DNA of 64,000 nucleotides from Desulfopila_A sp964446655 (GCA_964446655.1 CAYUPL010000001.1:1-64000); one strand, 5' to 3'. Shown: positions 1 through 8,944, counted from the stretch's first letter. Notes: generated by a model from the sequence alone, not told the origin. Translations and numbers: made by a program.

Positions 1-704
1 TGAAAACTTTGCTTGGAAAACAAACTTGATATCTTCGAAGCCTGACCCCACTACAATGGTCGATTCACCACGAAACATAATACCGGTTTTGTGCAGAGAG
101 CAAAACCGGTATTGTCTTGTCGTGTTCAATTCCGATTTCGATTAAGTAACACGAATCACAAAAAGGCAATTGAGAGTACATTACAAGCTGTAGCGGAACC
201 AGGCAGGATCATCTGTATCTGTTACTATTTTCAAGATCTATCGCCTGTCCGTACCACCTGTTTTCTGCATTGTTTTTTCAGGAATAACTAGTCGCAGAAC
301 AGCGATGATGGGATTCAGAATGGCATGGCGGCGCATCAGGTCCGTGATGTATCGCTTTGTTCTTGCACATCAGCAGGACATCCTCTTCACTGTTCTCCCT
401 GCATAAAATCTGTAATTGTGGTTGTATCCACATTTTTTTTTGCGCTGCGTGTCTCCATGATACCCCAGTATTACTTGACTATCTTTTCAAATTTGAATCT
501 TTGTGATACATTCCCCTTACTAAAAGTCCGCAATCTCCATACCACAAATAGTAATCATTCCTGTTTAATATAAGACAGCCTTTCATGAGCTTATCTGATT
601 ATGTCCAAGGCCTTCGTTCTTGCATGTCGCCGACATGCTACTTATTATTTGCTTAAATATCCGTGATAATTTGCTGGTGCAGGATTACGTCAATAGGGGG
701 GAAT
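1..704. other. Intergenic region with no convincing gene
   Basis: Apart from one hairpin near the left edge I see no coding signal here. The short open frames have no ribosome binding site and no recognisable protein. The stretch ends at the ribosome binding site of the gene starting at 705 and probably contains that gene's promoter, but no clear -35/-10 pair stands out. Confidence 0.6.
79..113. terminator. Strong inverted repeat, possible transcription terminator
   Basis: A perfect 13-bp inverted repeat (AATACCGGTTTTG / CAAAACCGGTATT) with a 9-nt loop. The stem would be stable in RNA on either strand, but neither side carries a good T-run, so it is a weak candidate for an intrinsic terminator of a gene lying to the left of the window. 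A protein binding site is possible. Confidence 0.4.
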
Positions 705-1226
705 ATGATAGAACTCAAGACGATCAATACGAAAAATGTATCTTCAGCACTGGAACGGGCCAAACAGTATCGTCTGCTTAACGAGCCGGACGAGGCCGAA
801 AGCATCTGTCTGGACATACTGGAAGTTGATCCGGATCATCAGGATACCCTGATTATTCTGCTGCTGGCGCTGACCGACAAGTTTGCCGGCCACGGCCTCA
901 CCCCGTCCTTCGATAACGCCAGGGCCATCGTCGAAAAACTGAGCGAGCCCTACTGCAAGGACTATTATATGGGAATTATTTTCGAGCGCCGCGCGAAATA
1001 TCACCTCAGACGGGGTGGTCCTGGCAGTGAACCCTCCGCCTATCAGTGGCTGGTCAAGGCTCTCGAGGCCTATAGCGCGGCATTGGAGAAATGTGATCCC
1101 GACAATCAGGACGCCATCCTGCGCTGGAACTCATGCGCCCGCCTTATGAACAGCAATCCCGAACTCAAGCCCGAGGAACAGAGCCCTGCGGAAATGCTGC
1201 TCGATGCCTTCGACAAGCCGCATTGA
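705..1226 (+). CDS. TPR-like hypothetical protein
   Basis: A 173-residue cytoplasmic protein of unknown function. I chose ATG 705 rather than the upstream in-frame ATG at 663 because AGGGGGGA lies directly before it. Residues about 10-55 (SALERAKQYRLL, then DEAESICLDILEVDP) read as helix pairs of a tetratricopeptide repeat, and residues 110-150 look like a second, weaker repeat (QWLVKALEAYSAALEKCDP). No signal peptide, membrane segment or catalytic motif is visible. It converges on sdhB (ends 39 bp apart), so it is a separate transcription unit. TPR proteins usually mediate protein contacts; nothing here tells the partner. Confidence 0.7.
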   Translation: MIELKTINTKNVSSALERAKQYRLLNEPDEAESICLDILEVDPDHQDTLIILLLALTDKFAGHGLTPSFDNARAIVEKLSEPYCKDYYMGIIFERRAKYHLRRGGPGSEPSAYQWLVKALEAYSAALEKCDPDNQDAILRWNSCARLMNSNPELKPEEQSPAEMLLDAFDKPH

Positions 1227-1264
1227 CAAAGGCTGGGAGCCCGTAGGTCATCCTGCCCTGCCTC

Positions 1265-1978
1265 CTACTCCTGATGGTGATCGGTTATCATCCGCTTGGT
1301 CTGGTTGATCCGTTTGGTGATCAAAATCGAACGGGGACAGGCCTTGGTGCACTCGAATTTATTGTCACAGGGCCATGCTCCATCGGCCGCATTGAGCACC
1401 TGCAGACGTTCGCCGAAGCCCCGGTCGCGACTGTCGGCCAGAAAGCGAAAAGCCTGGCTGACGGCTGCCGGCCCAAGAAAGTTCCGGTTTTCTGAGATCA
1501 CCGGACAGGCGGAATAGCAGGCGGCACAGAGAATACAGTTGGTGGTGTCATCGAAGACCAGGCGCTCCTGCTGCGATTGCAACCGCTCTTTTTCCGGCAC
1601 CGCTTCATCGTTGATGAGATAGGGTTTGATCGACCGGTATTTGGCAAAGAACTCGCCCTGGTCGACGATGAGATCACGCAGCACCGCCAGGTGACGGAGA
1701 GGCTCGACGGTGATGGTTTCACCATGCTCGGCGACGAGGTCCTTGATCAGCACTTTGCAGGCCAGGGCGTCCTTGCCGTTGATGCGCATGGCATCCGAGC
1801 CGCAGACCCCGTGGGCGCAGCTTTTGCGGAAGGCGAGGCTGCCGTCCTGAAAGCGCTTGATGCGCATCATGGCATCGAGGAGTCTCTCGTCGGCCTCCGC
1901 CTCCACTTCGTACTCCTGAAAATAGGGTTTGCTATCCTTCTCCGCATTAAAGCGTTGTATTTTTAGAATTATTTTCAT
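1265..1978 (-). CDS. sdhB: Succinate dehydrogenase/fumarate reductase iron-sulfur subunit
   Basis: The electron-transfer subunit of complex II or fumarate reductase: it passes electrons between the flavin of the A subunit and quinone through three Fe-S clusters. ATG 1978 gives 237 residues starting MKIILKIQRF, the family's usual beginning, with GAGGACGAATCC just upstream; an open frame continues upstream but overlaps sdhA and is not needed. Cluster ligands are visible: SCAHGVCGSDA (about residue 54) for [2Fe-2S], CILCAACYSACP for [4Fe-4S] and CDNKFECTKACP for [3Fe-4S]. It starts 17 bp after the sdhA stop, so the two are co-transcribed. Sequence does not settle whether the complex oxidises succinate or reduces fumarate. 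Confidence 0.93.
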   Translation of the reverse strand: MKIILKIQRFNAEKDSKPYFQEYEVEAEADERLLDAMMRIKRFQDGSLAFRKSCAHGVCGSDAMRINGKDALACKVLIKDLVAEHGETITVEPLRHLAVLRDLIVDQGEFFAKYRSIKPYLINDEAVPEKERLQSQQERLVFDDTTNCILCAACYSACPVISENRNFLGPAAVSQAFRFLADSRDRGFGERLQVLNAADGAWPCDNKFECTKACPRSILITKRINQTKRMITDHHQE

Positions 1979-1995
1979 GGATTCGTCCTCAGCTC

Positions 1996-3732
1996 TCAGT
2001 AGGTTCGCGGTTTGGGCTTCCAGATCGAGGTGTCGACCGGCCGGTGCTCGATACGCACCTCGTCCTGCTCGAGATAGGCCAGAGTATGCTTGAGCCACTG
2101 GTCATCATCGCGCTCGGGGTAGTCCTCCCGGCTGTGGGCCCCACGGCTCTCGGTACGGTTGAGAGCCGAGGCGGCGGTGATCAGGGAAATATCCAGAAGG
2201 TTGCCCAACTCGATCAGTTCGAGCAGGTCGGTATTGAAGTGCGAGCCTCTATCCTGTATCCGCACCTCCCGATAGCGCCGACGCAATTGCTGCAGCTGCG
2301 TCAGGGCGGTCTGCATGTCGCCGTCGTTGCGATAGATACCGACCTTTTCCATCATCAGCGTCTGCATCTCCTCGGCAATATGGCCACCGTGGTGTTCGGA
2401 GTCGCCCTCTTGCAGCCGGGCCAGCCATTGCCGGGCAGGATCGGCGGTGGCTGCACCCAACTCGGCGGCGTCGGCTCCTTTGACATAGGTACCGATGTGA
2501 CGTCCGGCCCGTCGGCCGAAAACCACCAGATCGAGGAGGCTGTTGGTACCAAGGCGATTGGCGCCGTGCACGGAAACACAGGCACACTCGCCTACCGCAT
2601 AGAGTCCGTTTACCACCGTACCGGTGCCGTCACACAGTACCCTGCCATCAATGTCGGTGGGAATACCGCCCATGGCATAATGGGCGGTGGGCAGCACAGG
2701 GACCGGTGCGTCGGCCGGATCGATGCCCAGATAGGTCTTGCAGAAGCTGGTGATATCGGGGAGTTTGGCAAGCAGAGTATCCTTGCCGATATGGGTGGCG
2801 TCGAGATGGACATAGTCGTCTATCCTGCCGTCGCCGCGAATGCCGTTGCCGGCGCGAATTTCGGTGATCAGTGCACGGGAGACGATATCGCGCGGTGCCA
2901 GATCGAGCATTGTGGGGGAATAGCGCTCCATGAAGCGCTCACCGCTGTTGTTGCGCAGGATACCACCCTCGCCGCGCACCGCCTCCGAAATAAGAATACC
3001 CAGGCCTTTGATGCCGGTGGGATGAAACTGAAAAAACTCCATGTCCTGGAGGGGGATGCCGCGTCGGGCGCAGACCGCCGGGCCGTCGCCGGTATTGGCA
3101 TAGGCGTTGGAGGTGATCCTGAACATGCGGCCGAATCCACCGGTGGCAAAGAGCACCGCCTTGGCCGCAAAGATATGGAGCTCGCCGGTGGCAAGCTCGA
3201 TGGCGACCACACCGCGGCTGGTATTACCGTCCTTGACCAGATCGACGACCTGGAATTCGTCAAAGAAAACCACATTATTCTTGATGCATTGCTGGTAGAG
3301 GGTCTGCAGTATCATGTGGCCGGTGCGGTCTGCGGCATAGCAGGCCCGTCTGACCGGGGCCTCGCCGAAGTTTCGGGTATGACCGCCGAAGCGGCGCTGA
3401 TCAATGCGCCCCTCGGGGGTGCGGTTGAAGGGCAGCCCCCTGTTTTCCAGATCGTAGACCGCCTGGATGGCTTCCTGGGCCAGGATCTCGGCGGCCTTCT
3501 GGTCCACCAGATAATCGCCTCCTTTGACCGTGTCGAAAGCGTGCCATTCGGCCTTGTCTTCCTCGACATTGCCGAGCGCCGCGCTGATACCGCCCTGAGC
3601 GGCGCCGGTATGACTGCGGATAGGATGGAGTTTTGACAATACCGCCGTGCGGCTGTGCTGACTCGCTTCAAGGGCGGCATAGAGGCCTGACCCGCCGGAA
3701 CCGACAATAAGGGTATCAAATTGATGAATCAC
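1996..3732 (-). CDS. sdhA: Succinate dehydrogenase/fumarate reductase flavoprotein subunit
   Basis: The catalytic subunit, interconverting succinate and fumarate with covalently bound FAD. The 578 residues match the family. The N-terminal dinucleotide-binding motif is VGSGGSGLYAALEAS; the region SHTGAAQGGISAAL contains the histidine that carries FAD; HPTG (about residue 238) and the APRDIVSRA arginine belong to the active site. The start is GTG, with AAGGAG seven bases upstream. No cytochrome b/anchor gene (sdhC/D or frdC) lies on either side: upstream are 250 non-coding bases and then a sugar epimerase, downstream sdhB and then a convergent gene. The membrane subunit must be encoded elsewhere, or the complex is soluble. 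Confidence 0.93.
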   Translation of the reverse strand: MIHQFDTLIVGSGGSGLYAALEASQHSRTAVLSKLHPIRSHTGAAQGGISAALGNVEEDKAEWHAFDTVKGGDYLVDQKAAEILAQEAIQAVYDLENRGLPFNRTPEGRIDQRRFGGHTRNFGEAPVRRACYAADRTGHMILQTLYQQCIKNNVVFFDEFQVVDLVKDGNTSRGVVAIELATGELHIFAAKAVLFATGGFGRMFRITSNAYANTGDGPAVCARRGIPLQDMEFFQFHPTGIKGLGILISEAVRGEGGILRNNSGERFMERYSPTMLDLAPRDIVSRALITEIRAGNGIRGDGRIDDYVHLDATHIGKDTLLAKLPDITSFCKTYLGIDPADAPVPVLPTAHYAMGGIPTDIDGRVLCDGTGTVVNGLYAVGECACVSVHGANRLGTNSLLDLVVFGRRAGRHIGTYVKGADAAELGAATADPARQWLARLQEGDSEHHGGHIAEEMQTLMMEKVGIYRNDGDMQTALTQLQQLRRRYREVRIQDRGSHFNTDLLELIELGNLLDISLITAASALNRTESRGAHSREDYPERDDDQWLKHTLAYLEQDEVRIEHRPVDTSIWKPKPRTY

Positions 3733-3846
3733 AGGGCATCTCCTTCCGCCTGAAGGCGGTTATAATTGACGTTGACGGCACTCCCCGACTTTTGCGTGGA
3801 CTCATATGTTGTCTGGTAAAGTCACGACATTTTATCTTACTTATTT

Positions 3847-3862
3847 TTGCTCCGCGGAGCAA
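3847..3862. promoter_or_regulatory. 16-bp perfect palindrome upstream of sdhA
   Basis: TTGCTCCGCGGAGCAA is a perfect dyad in the 252-bp gap between the epimerase gene and sdhA, about 115 bp upstream of the sdhA start. It has no adjacent T-run on the useful side, so an operator is more likely than a terminator, but nothing identifies a regulator. Confidence 0.3.
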
Positions 3863-3984
3863 GTTGCCACCGGAAAACAGGTGCAGAACAAACCATTTAT
3901 GACGATACTTCAACACGATACTTCAAGCTGAAAATATCAGGGGCAGGGATATTTATATTCCCAGATGCAGGCAACAGTATTGGG

Positions 3985-5019
3985 CTATTTGCCCAGGTTA
4001 TCGATATACCAGGCGGCGGCCTGGTCGAGGCCTTCGACCACTGAAAACCGTGGAGCATAGCCGAGAAGTTTTTGGGCCTTAGCTATATCTGCCAGGGAAT
4101 GGCGCACATCGCCGGCCCTGAAGTCACGGTATTGCGGAGCAGCGCTTTCGGCTGCAGGATGGGAGGGTACCACACGGTCCTTGATGAAGGTGTACAGTTC
4201 GTTCAGGCTTGTTCTTTCGCCAAAAGCGATATTGTAGACCTGATTGAGAGCGGCATCATCTGCAACTGTTGCCGCCAGCAGGTTGGCCTGAACGCAGTTG
4301 TCGATATAACAGAAATCCCGGCTGGTTTCACCATCACCATTGATATAGACCGTATCGTTATTGATCAGGCCGGCGAACCATTTCGGGATAACGGCGGCAT
4401 AAGCGCCATTGGGATCCTGACGCCGGCCGAAGATATTGAAATAACGCAGACCGATGGGCTTGAAATTATAGGTTCTGGCAAAGACCTCGGCATAGAGTTC
4501 GTTGACGACCTTGGTTACGGCATAGGGCGAGAGCGGCCTGCCTATTTTGTCTTCCACCTTGGGGAGATCGGGGTGGTCGCCATAGGTGGAGCTTGAGGCG
4601 GCATAGACGAATCGTTGCACGTTGGCGTCCCTGGCGGCAACCAGCATATTGAGATAGCCGGTGATATTATTTTCGTTGGTGAGGATGGGCGCCTCTATGG
4701 ATCGGGGCACGGAACCTAATGCAGCCTGATGGAGAACGTAATCGACACCGGCGCAGGCATCTGCACATGTTTCCAGGGTGCGGATATCACCTTCTATAAA
4801 AGTGAAGTTCCGCCATTGTTCAGGGGTAACAAGAGATTGAACCTCATCGAGATTGTGTTGAAAGCCGGTGGAAAAGTTATCGAGCCCGGTCACGCGCTGG
4901 TTCAGTTTGAGCAGGGTTTCGAGAAGATTGGAGCCGATAAAACCGGCTACTCCGGTAACAAGCCAGCTTTTCGGGCCGGCCTGCAGCGTATTTTTCAGGA
5001 TTTCGTATGGTGTCGACAT
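3985..5019 (-). CDS. wbpP: UDP-N-acetylglucosamine 4-epimerase (WbpP/TviC type)
   Basis: A short-chain-dehydrogenase-fold sugar epimerase of 344 residues, probably interconverting UDP-GlcNAc and UDP-GalNAc (or their uronic acids) for surface polysaccharide. The NAD-binding motif VTGVAGFIGSN lies near residue 22. The catalytic serine/threonine stretch SSSTYGDH and the SPYAVTK tyrosine-lysine pair are intact. Length and the 20-residue N-terminal extension before the Rossmann motif (MSTPYEILKNTL) match WbpP/TviC rather than GalE. The ATG has no good ribosome binding site. It follows fcl by 131 bp on the same strand. Other UDP-sugar epimerase substrates cannot be excluded. Confidence 0.82.
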   Translation of the reverse strand: MSTPYEILKNTLQAGPKSWLVTGVAGFIGSNLLETLLKLNQRVTGLDNFSTGFQHNLDEVQSLVTPEQWRNFTFIEGDIRTLETCADACAGVDYVLHQAALGSVPRSIEAPILTNENNITGYLNMLVAARDANVQRFVYAASSSTYGDHPDLPKVEDKIGRPLSPYAVTKVVNELYAEVFARTYNFKPIGLRYFNIFGRRQDPNGAYAAVIPKWFAGLINNDTVYINGDGETSRDFCYIDNCVQANLLAATVADDAALNQVYNIAFGERTSLNELYTFIKDRVVPSHPAAESAAPQYRDFRAGDVRHSLADIAKAQKLLGYAPRFSVVEGLDQAAAWYIDNLGK

Positions 5020-5150
5020 TTTTAAAATATGGGGCTTGTGGTCTATGTATAAGGTTAGCCTCTTCTCGCACTACTTCAGTTACTGCACAAATCGGGGCAG
5101 AGTACAATTGCTCTTTTTTAAGAGAGGTCAACTTCAGATTTTAGCCGTAA

Positions 5151-6209
5151 TCACCCTGTTCGACAATAGGAATCATAGGCGTTTTGCAGGCCTTCCCGCA
5201 GGCTGAAACGGGGCTGCCAGCCAAGACTGTTAATTTTAGAGGTATCCAGCAGTTTTCTCGGTGTACCGTCCGGCTGGCTGGAGTTGTATTGTGTTTCGCC
5301 GGCGAAGCCGACGAGATCGGCAATCAGTTCGGCAATCTCCTTGATGGTGATATCCCTGCCGCTGCCGATATTGAGATAGGAGAGATTTTCGCCCATAAAA
5401 TGGGCCTGCTCCAGCTGCATCACGTGGAAACAGGCAGCTGCCATATCATCGACATGGAGAAACTCGCGACGCGGCGAACCGGTGCCCCAGAGGATGACAT
5501 GGGGGACATGGTTCCGGTCGAGGGTTTTGTCCCTGGCGGAATAGCCGATGGCGGTGCAGATATCTGCCGGGATAGTACCGTACCGGTTCTCGTCTTCCAC
5601 TATGGCTGCCAGGTCTTTTTCCAGTGCCAGTTTGGCCAGATGATATTTGCGCAGCATGGCCGGGATAACATGACTGTTTTCGAGGTGATAATTGTCTCCC
5701 GGACCATAGAGATTAGTGGGCATGACGGAGCGGTAACGGGTGCCGTACTGGCGGTTATAAGCCTCGCACATGCGAATGCCGGCTATCTTGGCGATGGCAT
5801 AGGGCTCGTTGGTCGGTTCCAGAGGACCGGTGAGCAGGTATTCTTCCTGCATCGGCTGGGCACAGTGCTTGGGGTAGATGCAGGAGCTGCCAAGGAAAAG
5901 TAGATCACGCACCCCTGCCATATAGGCCTCGTGGATGATATTGTTCTGGATGGTCAGGTTGGAATAGATAAACTCCGCCGGATAGGTGTTGTTGGCATGA
6001 ATGCCGCCGACTTTGGCGGCGGCCAGCACAACCCTGTCGATTTTTTCTTCCCGGAAGAGTTGACGGACCCCGGCCTGATCGGTGAGATCCAGCTCCGCAT
6101 GACTGCGCGTTATGATCTTGGAAAAATCATATTTTTTCAACAGCCTGACCACAGCGGACCCCACCATGCCGCGATGCCCGGCAATGAACACTCTCTCGTC
6201 GGGATTCAT
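5151..6209 (-). CDS. fcl: GDP-L-fucose synthase
   Basis: An NADPH-dependent epimerase-reductase that turns GDP-4-keto-6-deoxymannose, the Gmd product, into GDP-L-fucose. The 352 residues are slightly longer than E. coli Fcl (321). Visible marks: N-terminal FIAGHRGMVGSAVVR cofactor loop, the family hallmark AAAKVGGIHANN (about residue 63), the catalytic serine in FLGSSCIYP and the YAIAK tyrosine-lysine pair (about residue 137). The extra length is an insertion after AKLALEKD (about residues 195-225). Its start lies 9 bp downstream of gmd, so both are one operon and the pathway from GDP-mannose to GDP-fucose is complete here. Confidence 0.92.
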   Translation of the reverse strand: MNPDERVFIAGHRGMVGSAVVRLLKKYDFSKIITRSHAELDLTDQAGVRQLFREEKIDRVVLAAAKVGGIHANNTYPAEFIYSNLTIQNNIIHEAYMAGVRDLLFLGSSCIYPKHCAQPMQEEYLLTGPLEPTNEPYAIAKIAGIRMCEAYNRQYGTRYRSVMPTNLYGPGDNYHLENSHVIPAMLRKYHLAKLALEKDLAAIVEDENRYGTIPADICTAIGYSARDKTLDRNHVPHVILWGTGSPRREFLHVDDMAAACFHVMQLEQAHFMGENLSYLNIGSGRDITIKEIAELIADLVGFAGETQYNSSQPDGTPRKLLDTSKINSLGWQPRFSLREGLQNAYDSYCRTG

Positions 6210-6218
6210 TATATTGTC

Positions 6219-7337
6219 TTATTCGTGGTGATTGAGAACGGGAAAACCCTGGCTTTTGCACATCTCGTCTCGTCGTGCTTCTTCCAGATCGGAACGCATC
6301 ATCTCGGCGACAAGCTCCGCAAAACCGGTTTTCGGCTGCCAGCCCAGCTTTTCTTTGGCCTTACGCGGATCACCCAACAGTGACTCCACTTCGGTTGGCC
6401 TAAAATAGCGCGGATCGACCCTAACGATAGTGTCGCCCTTGTTCATGCCGTAGCCGACGGCTCCCTGGCGGACCTCACTGATTATACCGATTTCATCAAC
6501 TCCGCTGCCTTCCCAGCGCAGTGAAATACCAAGCTCGGCGGCGGCGGCATTGACAAAATCGCGCACGGAATGCTGCTTGCCGGTGGCAATAACATAATCT
6601 TCCGGCGTCTCCTGCTGCAGCATGAGCCACTGCATCTCGACATAATCCCGGGCATGGCCCCAGTCTCGTTTGGCATCGAGGTTACCGAGATAGAGACAGT
6701 CCTGCAGACCGAGGAAGATGCGCGCCAGGGCGCGGGTGATCTTGCGGGTGACAAAGGTCTCCCCCCGAAGCGGTGACTCGTGGTTGAACAGTATGCCGTT
6801 ACAGGCAAAAATATTATAGGCTTCGCGATAATTGACCACGATCCAGTAGGCATAGAGTTTAGCAACGGCATAGGGTGAGCGCGGATAAAACGGCGTCTTT
6901 TCCGTTTGCGGCACTTCCTGTACTTTCCCAAATAGCTCCGAGGTGGAGGCCTGATAAAATTTTGTTTTTTCTGTAAGGCCCAGAATACGAATGGCCTCGA
7001 GGACACGCAGGGTACCGAGGGCATCGGAGTTGGCGGTATATTCCGGCTCTTCGAAAGAGACGGCCACATGGGACTGGGCCGCAAGATTGTAAATCTCGTC
7101 CGGTTTCACCTTTTCGATGATATGGACAAGACTCGATGAGTCGGTCAGATCACCGTGATGGAGAACGAATTTACGGTTCCCTTCATGGGGATCCTGATAA
7201 AGATGATCGATTCGATCGGTATTGAAAAGAGATGTCCTTCTTTTGATGCCGTGAACTTCGTAGCCTTTTTCGAGGAGAAATTCGGCCAGATAGGCTCCGT
7301 CCTGACCGGTTACCCCGGTGATGAGTGCTTTTTTCAT
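6219..7337 (-). CDS. gmd: GDP-mannose 4,6-dehydratase
   Basis: Catalyses the first step of GDP-L-fucose synthesis, dehydration of GDP-D-mannose to the 4-keto-6-deoxy sugar using bound NADP. 372 residues, full length for the family. Seen: N-terminal ALITGVTGQDGAYLAEFLL loop, GIKRRTSLFNTDRIDHLY typical of Gmd, the catalytic threonine-glutamate in ASTSELFGKV, and YAVAKLYAYW with the tyrosine-lysine pair. It heads a gmd-fcl operon, and the epimerase gene follows. The promoter should lie in 7338-7500. The product could also feed GDP-rhamnose or GDP-perosamine, but fcl next door makes fucose most likely. Confidence 0.95.
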   Translation of the reverse strand: MKKALITGVTGQDGAYLAEFLLEKGYEVHGIKRRTSLFNTDRIDHLYQDPHEGNRKFVLHHGDLTDSSSLVHIIEKVKPDEIYNLAAQSHVAVSFEEPEYTANSDALGTLRVLEAIRILGLTEKTKFYQASTSELFGKVQEVPQTEKTPFYPRSPYAVAKLYAYWIVVNYREAYNIFACNGILFNHESPLRGETFVTRKITRALARIFLGLQDCLYLGNLDAKRDWGHARDYVEMQWLMLQQETPEDYVIATGKQHSVRDFVNAAAAELGISLRWEGSGVDEIGIISEVRQGAVGYGMNKGDTIVRVDPRYFRPTEVESLLGDPRKAKEKLGWQPKTGFAELVAEMMRSDLEEARRDEMCKSQGFPVLNHHE

Positions 7338-7665
7338 GATGTTTTTCGTTTTTTCAGTATTGAAGTATGGACGAAAGCCGGATGGTGCCCCATGAATAGA
7401 CGCTGAGTTTTCAGCAAATATGTTTACGGGATTATCCCAGGTTTTCGGATGTATTCGAATGTTGCAATTTTTTCAAGGGTTGCACGGAAAAAATAGTCTT
7501 TATCGGAATTGCAAACCAATCCCCTAAGCCAGGAGGCCATTAAACAATATCTTGAGAATGGAGTAAACAGTAAAGTTGCAAATTCGGCAAGGTCAAGGTG
7601 GAGAATTCATGATAACTTGCAGGATCTTGTCGCTATTGCTGAACATCGCTGTTGGGCTGCGCTAC

Positions 7666-7702
7666 GCTTAGCCCGGATTTCTCATGAACATTGTGTCAAT
7701 TT
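7666..7702 (+). repeat. Repeat family A, copy 1
   Basis: The core CCGGATTTCTCATGAACATT followed by GTGTCAA recurs near 45131-45159, and resemblance continues for about 35 more bases (TTCAAA.TA, then GATG.TATTCCAA and GTTCA). Its first 18 bases reappear inverted at 7879-7896, so the pair may be the terminal inverted repeats of a short element of about 230 bp. Confidence 0.6.
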
Positions 7703-7878
7703 CAAACTATTTGATGATATTCCAAAACGTTCAAGCAGTTTTCCGTTATATGAAAATCATACACAATGTTCACCAAAGGCCAACCGATCTTACCGTGCCT
7801 GCAGCGTTGCCGAAGCAAGGCGCATAGACTACTATAGCACCTCGCTTCGCGCCTCGCATCCACGGCAACCTCGGCTGG

Positions 7879-7896
7879 TGAGAAATCCGGGTTAGC
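7879..7896 (-). repeat. Repeat family A, inverted partner
   Basis: TGAGAAATCCGGGTTAGC is the reverse complement of GCTAACCCGGATTTCTCA, which matches the start of the copy at 7666 (GCTTAGCCCGGATTTCTCA) with few differences. It is placed as the opposite end of a MITE-like unit. Confidence 0.5.
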
Positions 7897-7981
7897 ACCA
7901 ACCTACAGTCCGAGGCAAAGGTTACCGTGTAAGCAGAACGATCAACTTGATCTTTATGGTTCTGCATCTCATTGACGTCGG

Positions 7982-8944
7982 TTATTTGTTTAAGTCGGCC
8001 AGCAATTCCCTGAAATAGGCAATGGTTTTCAGCAGACCTTCTTCGAGTTTGATCTCGGGATTCCAGCCGAGTTTTTGCCGGGCCAGGGTAATATCGGGTT
8101 TTCGTTGGGTCGGGTCGTCCTGGGGCAACGGTTTATAGATCAGCTCGGATGAGGATCCCGTCATTCGCACGATTTCTTCAGCAAGCTGTTTGATTGTGAA
8201 TTCACCCGGGTTTCCGGTATTGATGGGCCCGGCAAAATCATCTTCGGTCTCCATGAGTCGGACAAAGGCTTCAATCAGATCATCGACATAGCAAAAAGAG
8301 CGGGTCTGGCTACCATCACCGTAGATAGTAATGGGTTGGTTCTGTAAGGCCTGCACTATAAAGTTGGAAACCACCCGACCATCGTTGGGATGCATTCTCG
8401 GCCCGTAGGTATTGAAGATCCGCGCTACTTTAATAATTAGATTATATTGACGGCGATAGTCGAAAAAGAGTGTTTCGGCACAACGCTTGCTTTCGTCATA
8501 ACATGAACGTATGCCGATGGGATTGACATTGCCCCAATAACTCTCCGGTTGAGGATGAATTTCGGGATCGCCATACACTTCGCTGGTTGAGGCCTGAAAG
8601 ATTTTCGCTTTTACCCTTTTGGCCAGTCCCAGCATATTTATGGCGCCGTGCACGGATGTCTTGATGGTCTGCACCGGATTATACTGGTAATGGATGGGGG
8701 AGGCGGGACAGGCCAGATTGTAGATTTCGTCCACCTCAAGGTAGAGCGGAAATGTTATATCATGCCGCAGAAGCTCAAATCTGGGGTTATCCAGAAGGTG
8801 AACAATATTTCTTTTTGTGCCGGTGAAATAATTATCAACACAAATAACATCATGGCCCTGACTCAGCAGCCTCTCACAAAGATGCGAACCGAGAAAACCG
8901 GCTCCGCCTGTTACCAGGACACGTTTTTCAAGATGAGGTTTCAT
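7982..8944 (-). CDS. UDP-glucuronate decarboxylase (UDP-xylose synthase)
   Basis: Converts UDP-glucuronate to UDP-xylose with bound NAD. The 320 residues match bacterial Uxs. Seen: VLVTGGAGFLGSHLCERL near the N-terminus, the family block ACPASPIHYQYNPVQTIKTS (about residues 79-98) with the conserved Pro-Ile-His-Tyr, the ASTSEVYGDP catalytic stretch, CYDESKRCAETL with the tyrosine-lysine pair, and ARIFNTYGPRMHPNDGRVVS. The substrate can come from the ugd product at 23.1 kb. It is separated from gmd by repeats and from leuA by another repeat, so it looks monocistronic. Xylose would go into lipopolysaccharide or exopolysaccharide, but no glycosyltransferase is near. Confidence 0.93.
   Translation of the reverse strand: MKPHLEKRVLVTGGAGFLGSHLCERLLSQGHDVICVDNYFTGTKRNIVHLLDNPRFELLRHDITFPLYLEVDEIYNLACPASPIHYQYNPVQTIKTSVHGAINMLGLAKRVKAKIFQASTSEVYGDPEIHPQPESYWGNVNPIGIRSCYDESKRCAETLFFDYRRQYNLIIKVARIFNTYGPRMHPNDGRVVSNFIVQALQNQPITIYGDGSQTRSFCYVDDLIEAFVRLMETEDDFAGPINTGNPGEFTIKQLAEEIVRMTGSSSELIYKPLPQDDPTQRKPDITLARQKLGWNPEIKLEEGLLKTIAYFRELLADLNK

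Larger units (their letters stand above)
7338..7981. repeat. Repeat-rich intergenic region
   Basis: A 644-bp gap between gmd and the UDP-xylose synthase gene. I find no credible gene: the 128-codon open frame inside starts at TTG, resembles nothing I know and is made largely of repeat sequence. It contains a copy of a repeat also found near 45.1 kb, its inverted partner about 180 bp away, and a 25-bp segment (around 7648-7670) shared, inverted, with 28521-28548. The whole reads like a decayed mobile or MITE-like insertion. Confidence 0.5.

Noticed and set aside
2044..3636. 530-codon open frame opposite sdhA
   Set aside because: Antisense frame created by codon bias of a high-GC gene; sdhA in the other strand is unmistakable.
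7509..7895. 128-codon open frame between gmd and the UDP-xylose synthase gene
   Set aside because: Starts at TTG, lacks a ribosome binding site, resembles no protein and largely overlaps the two inverted repeat copies; it is an accident of repeat sequence.
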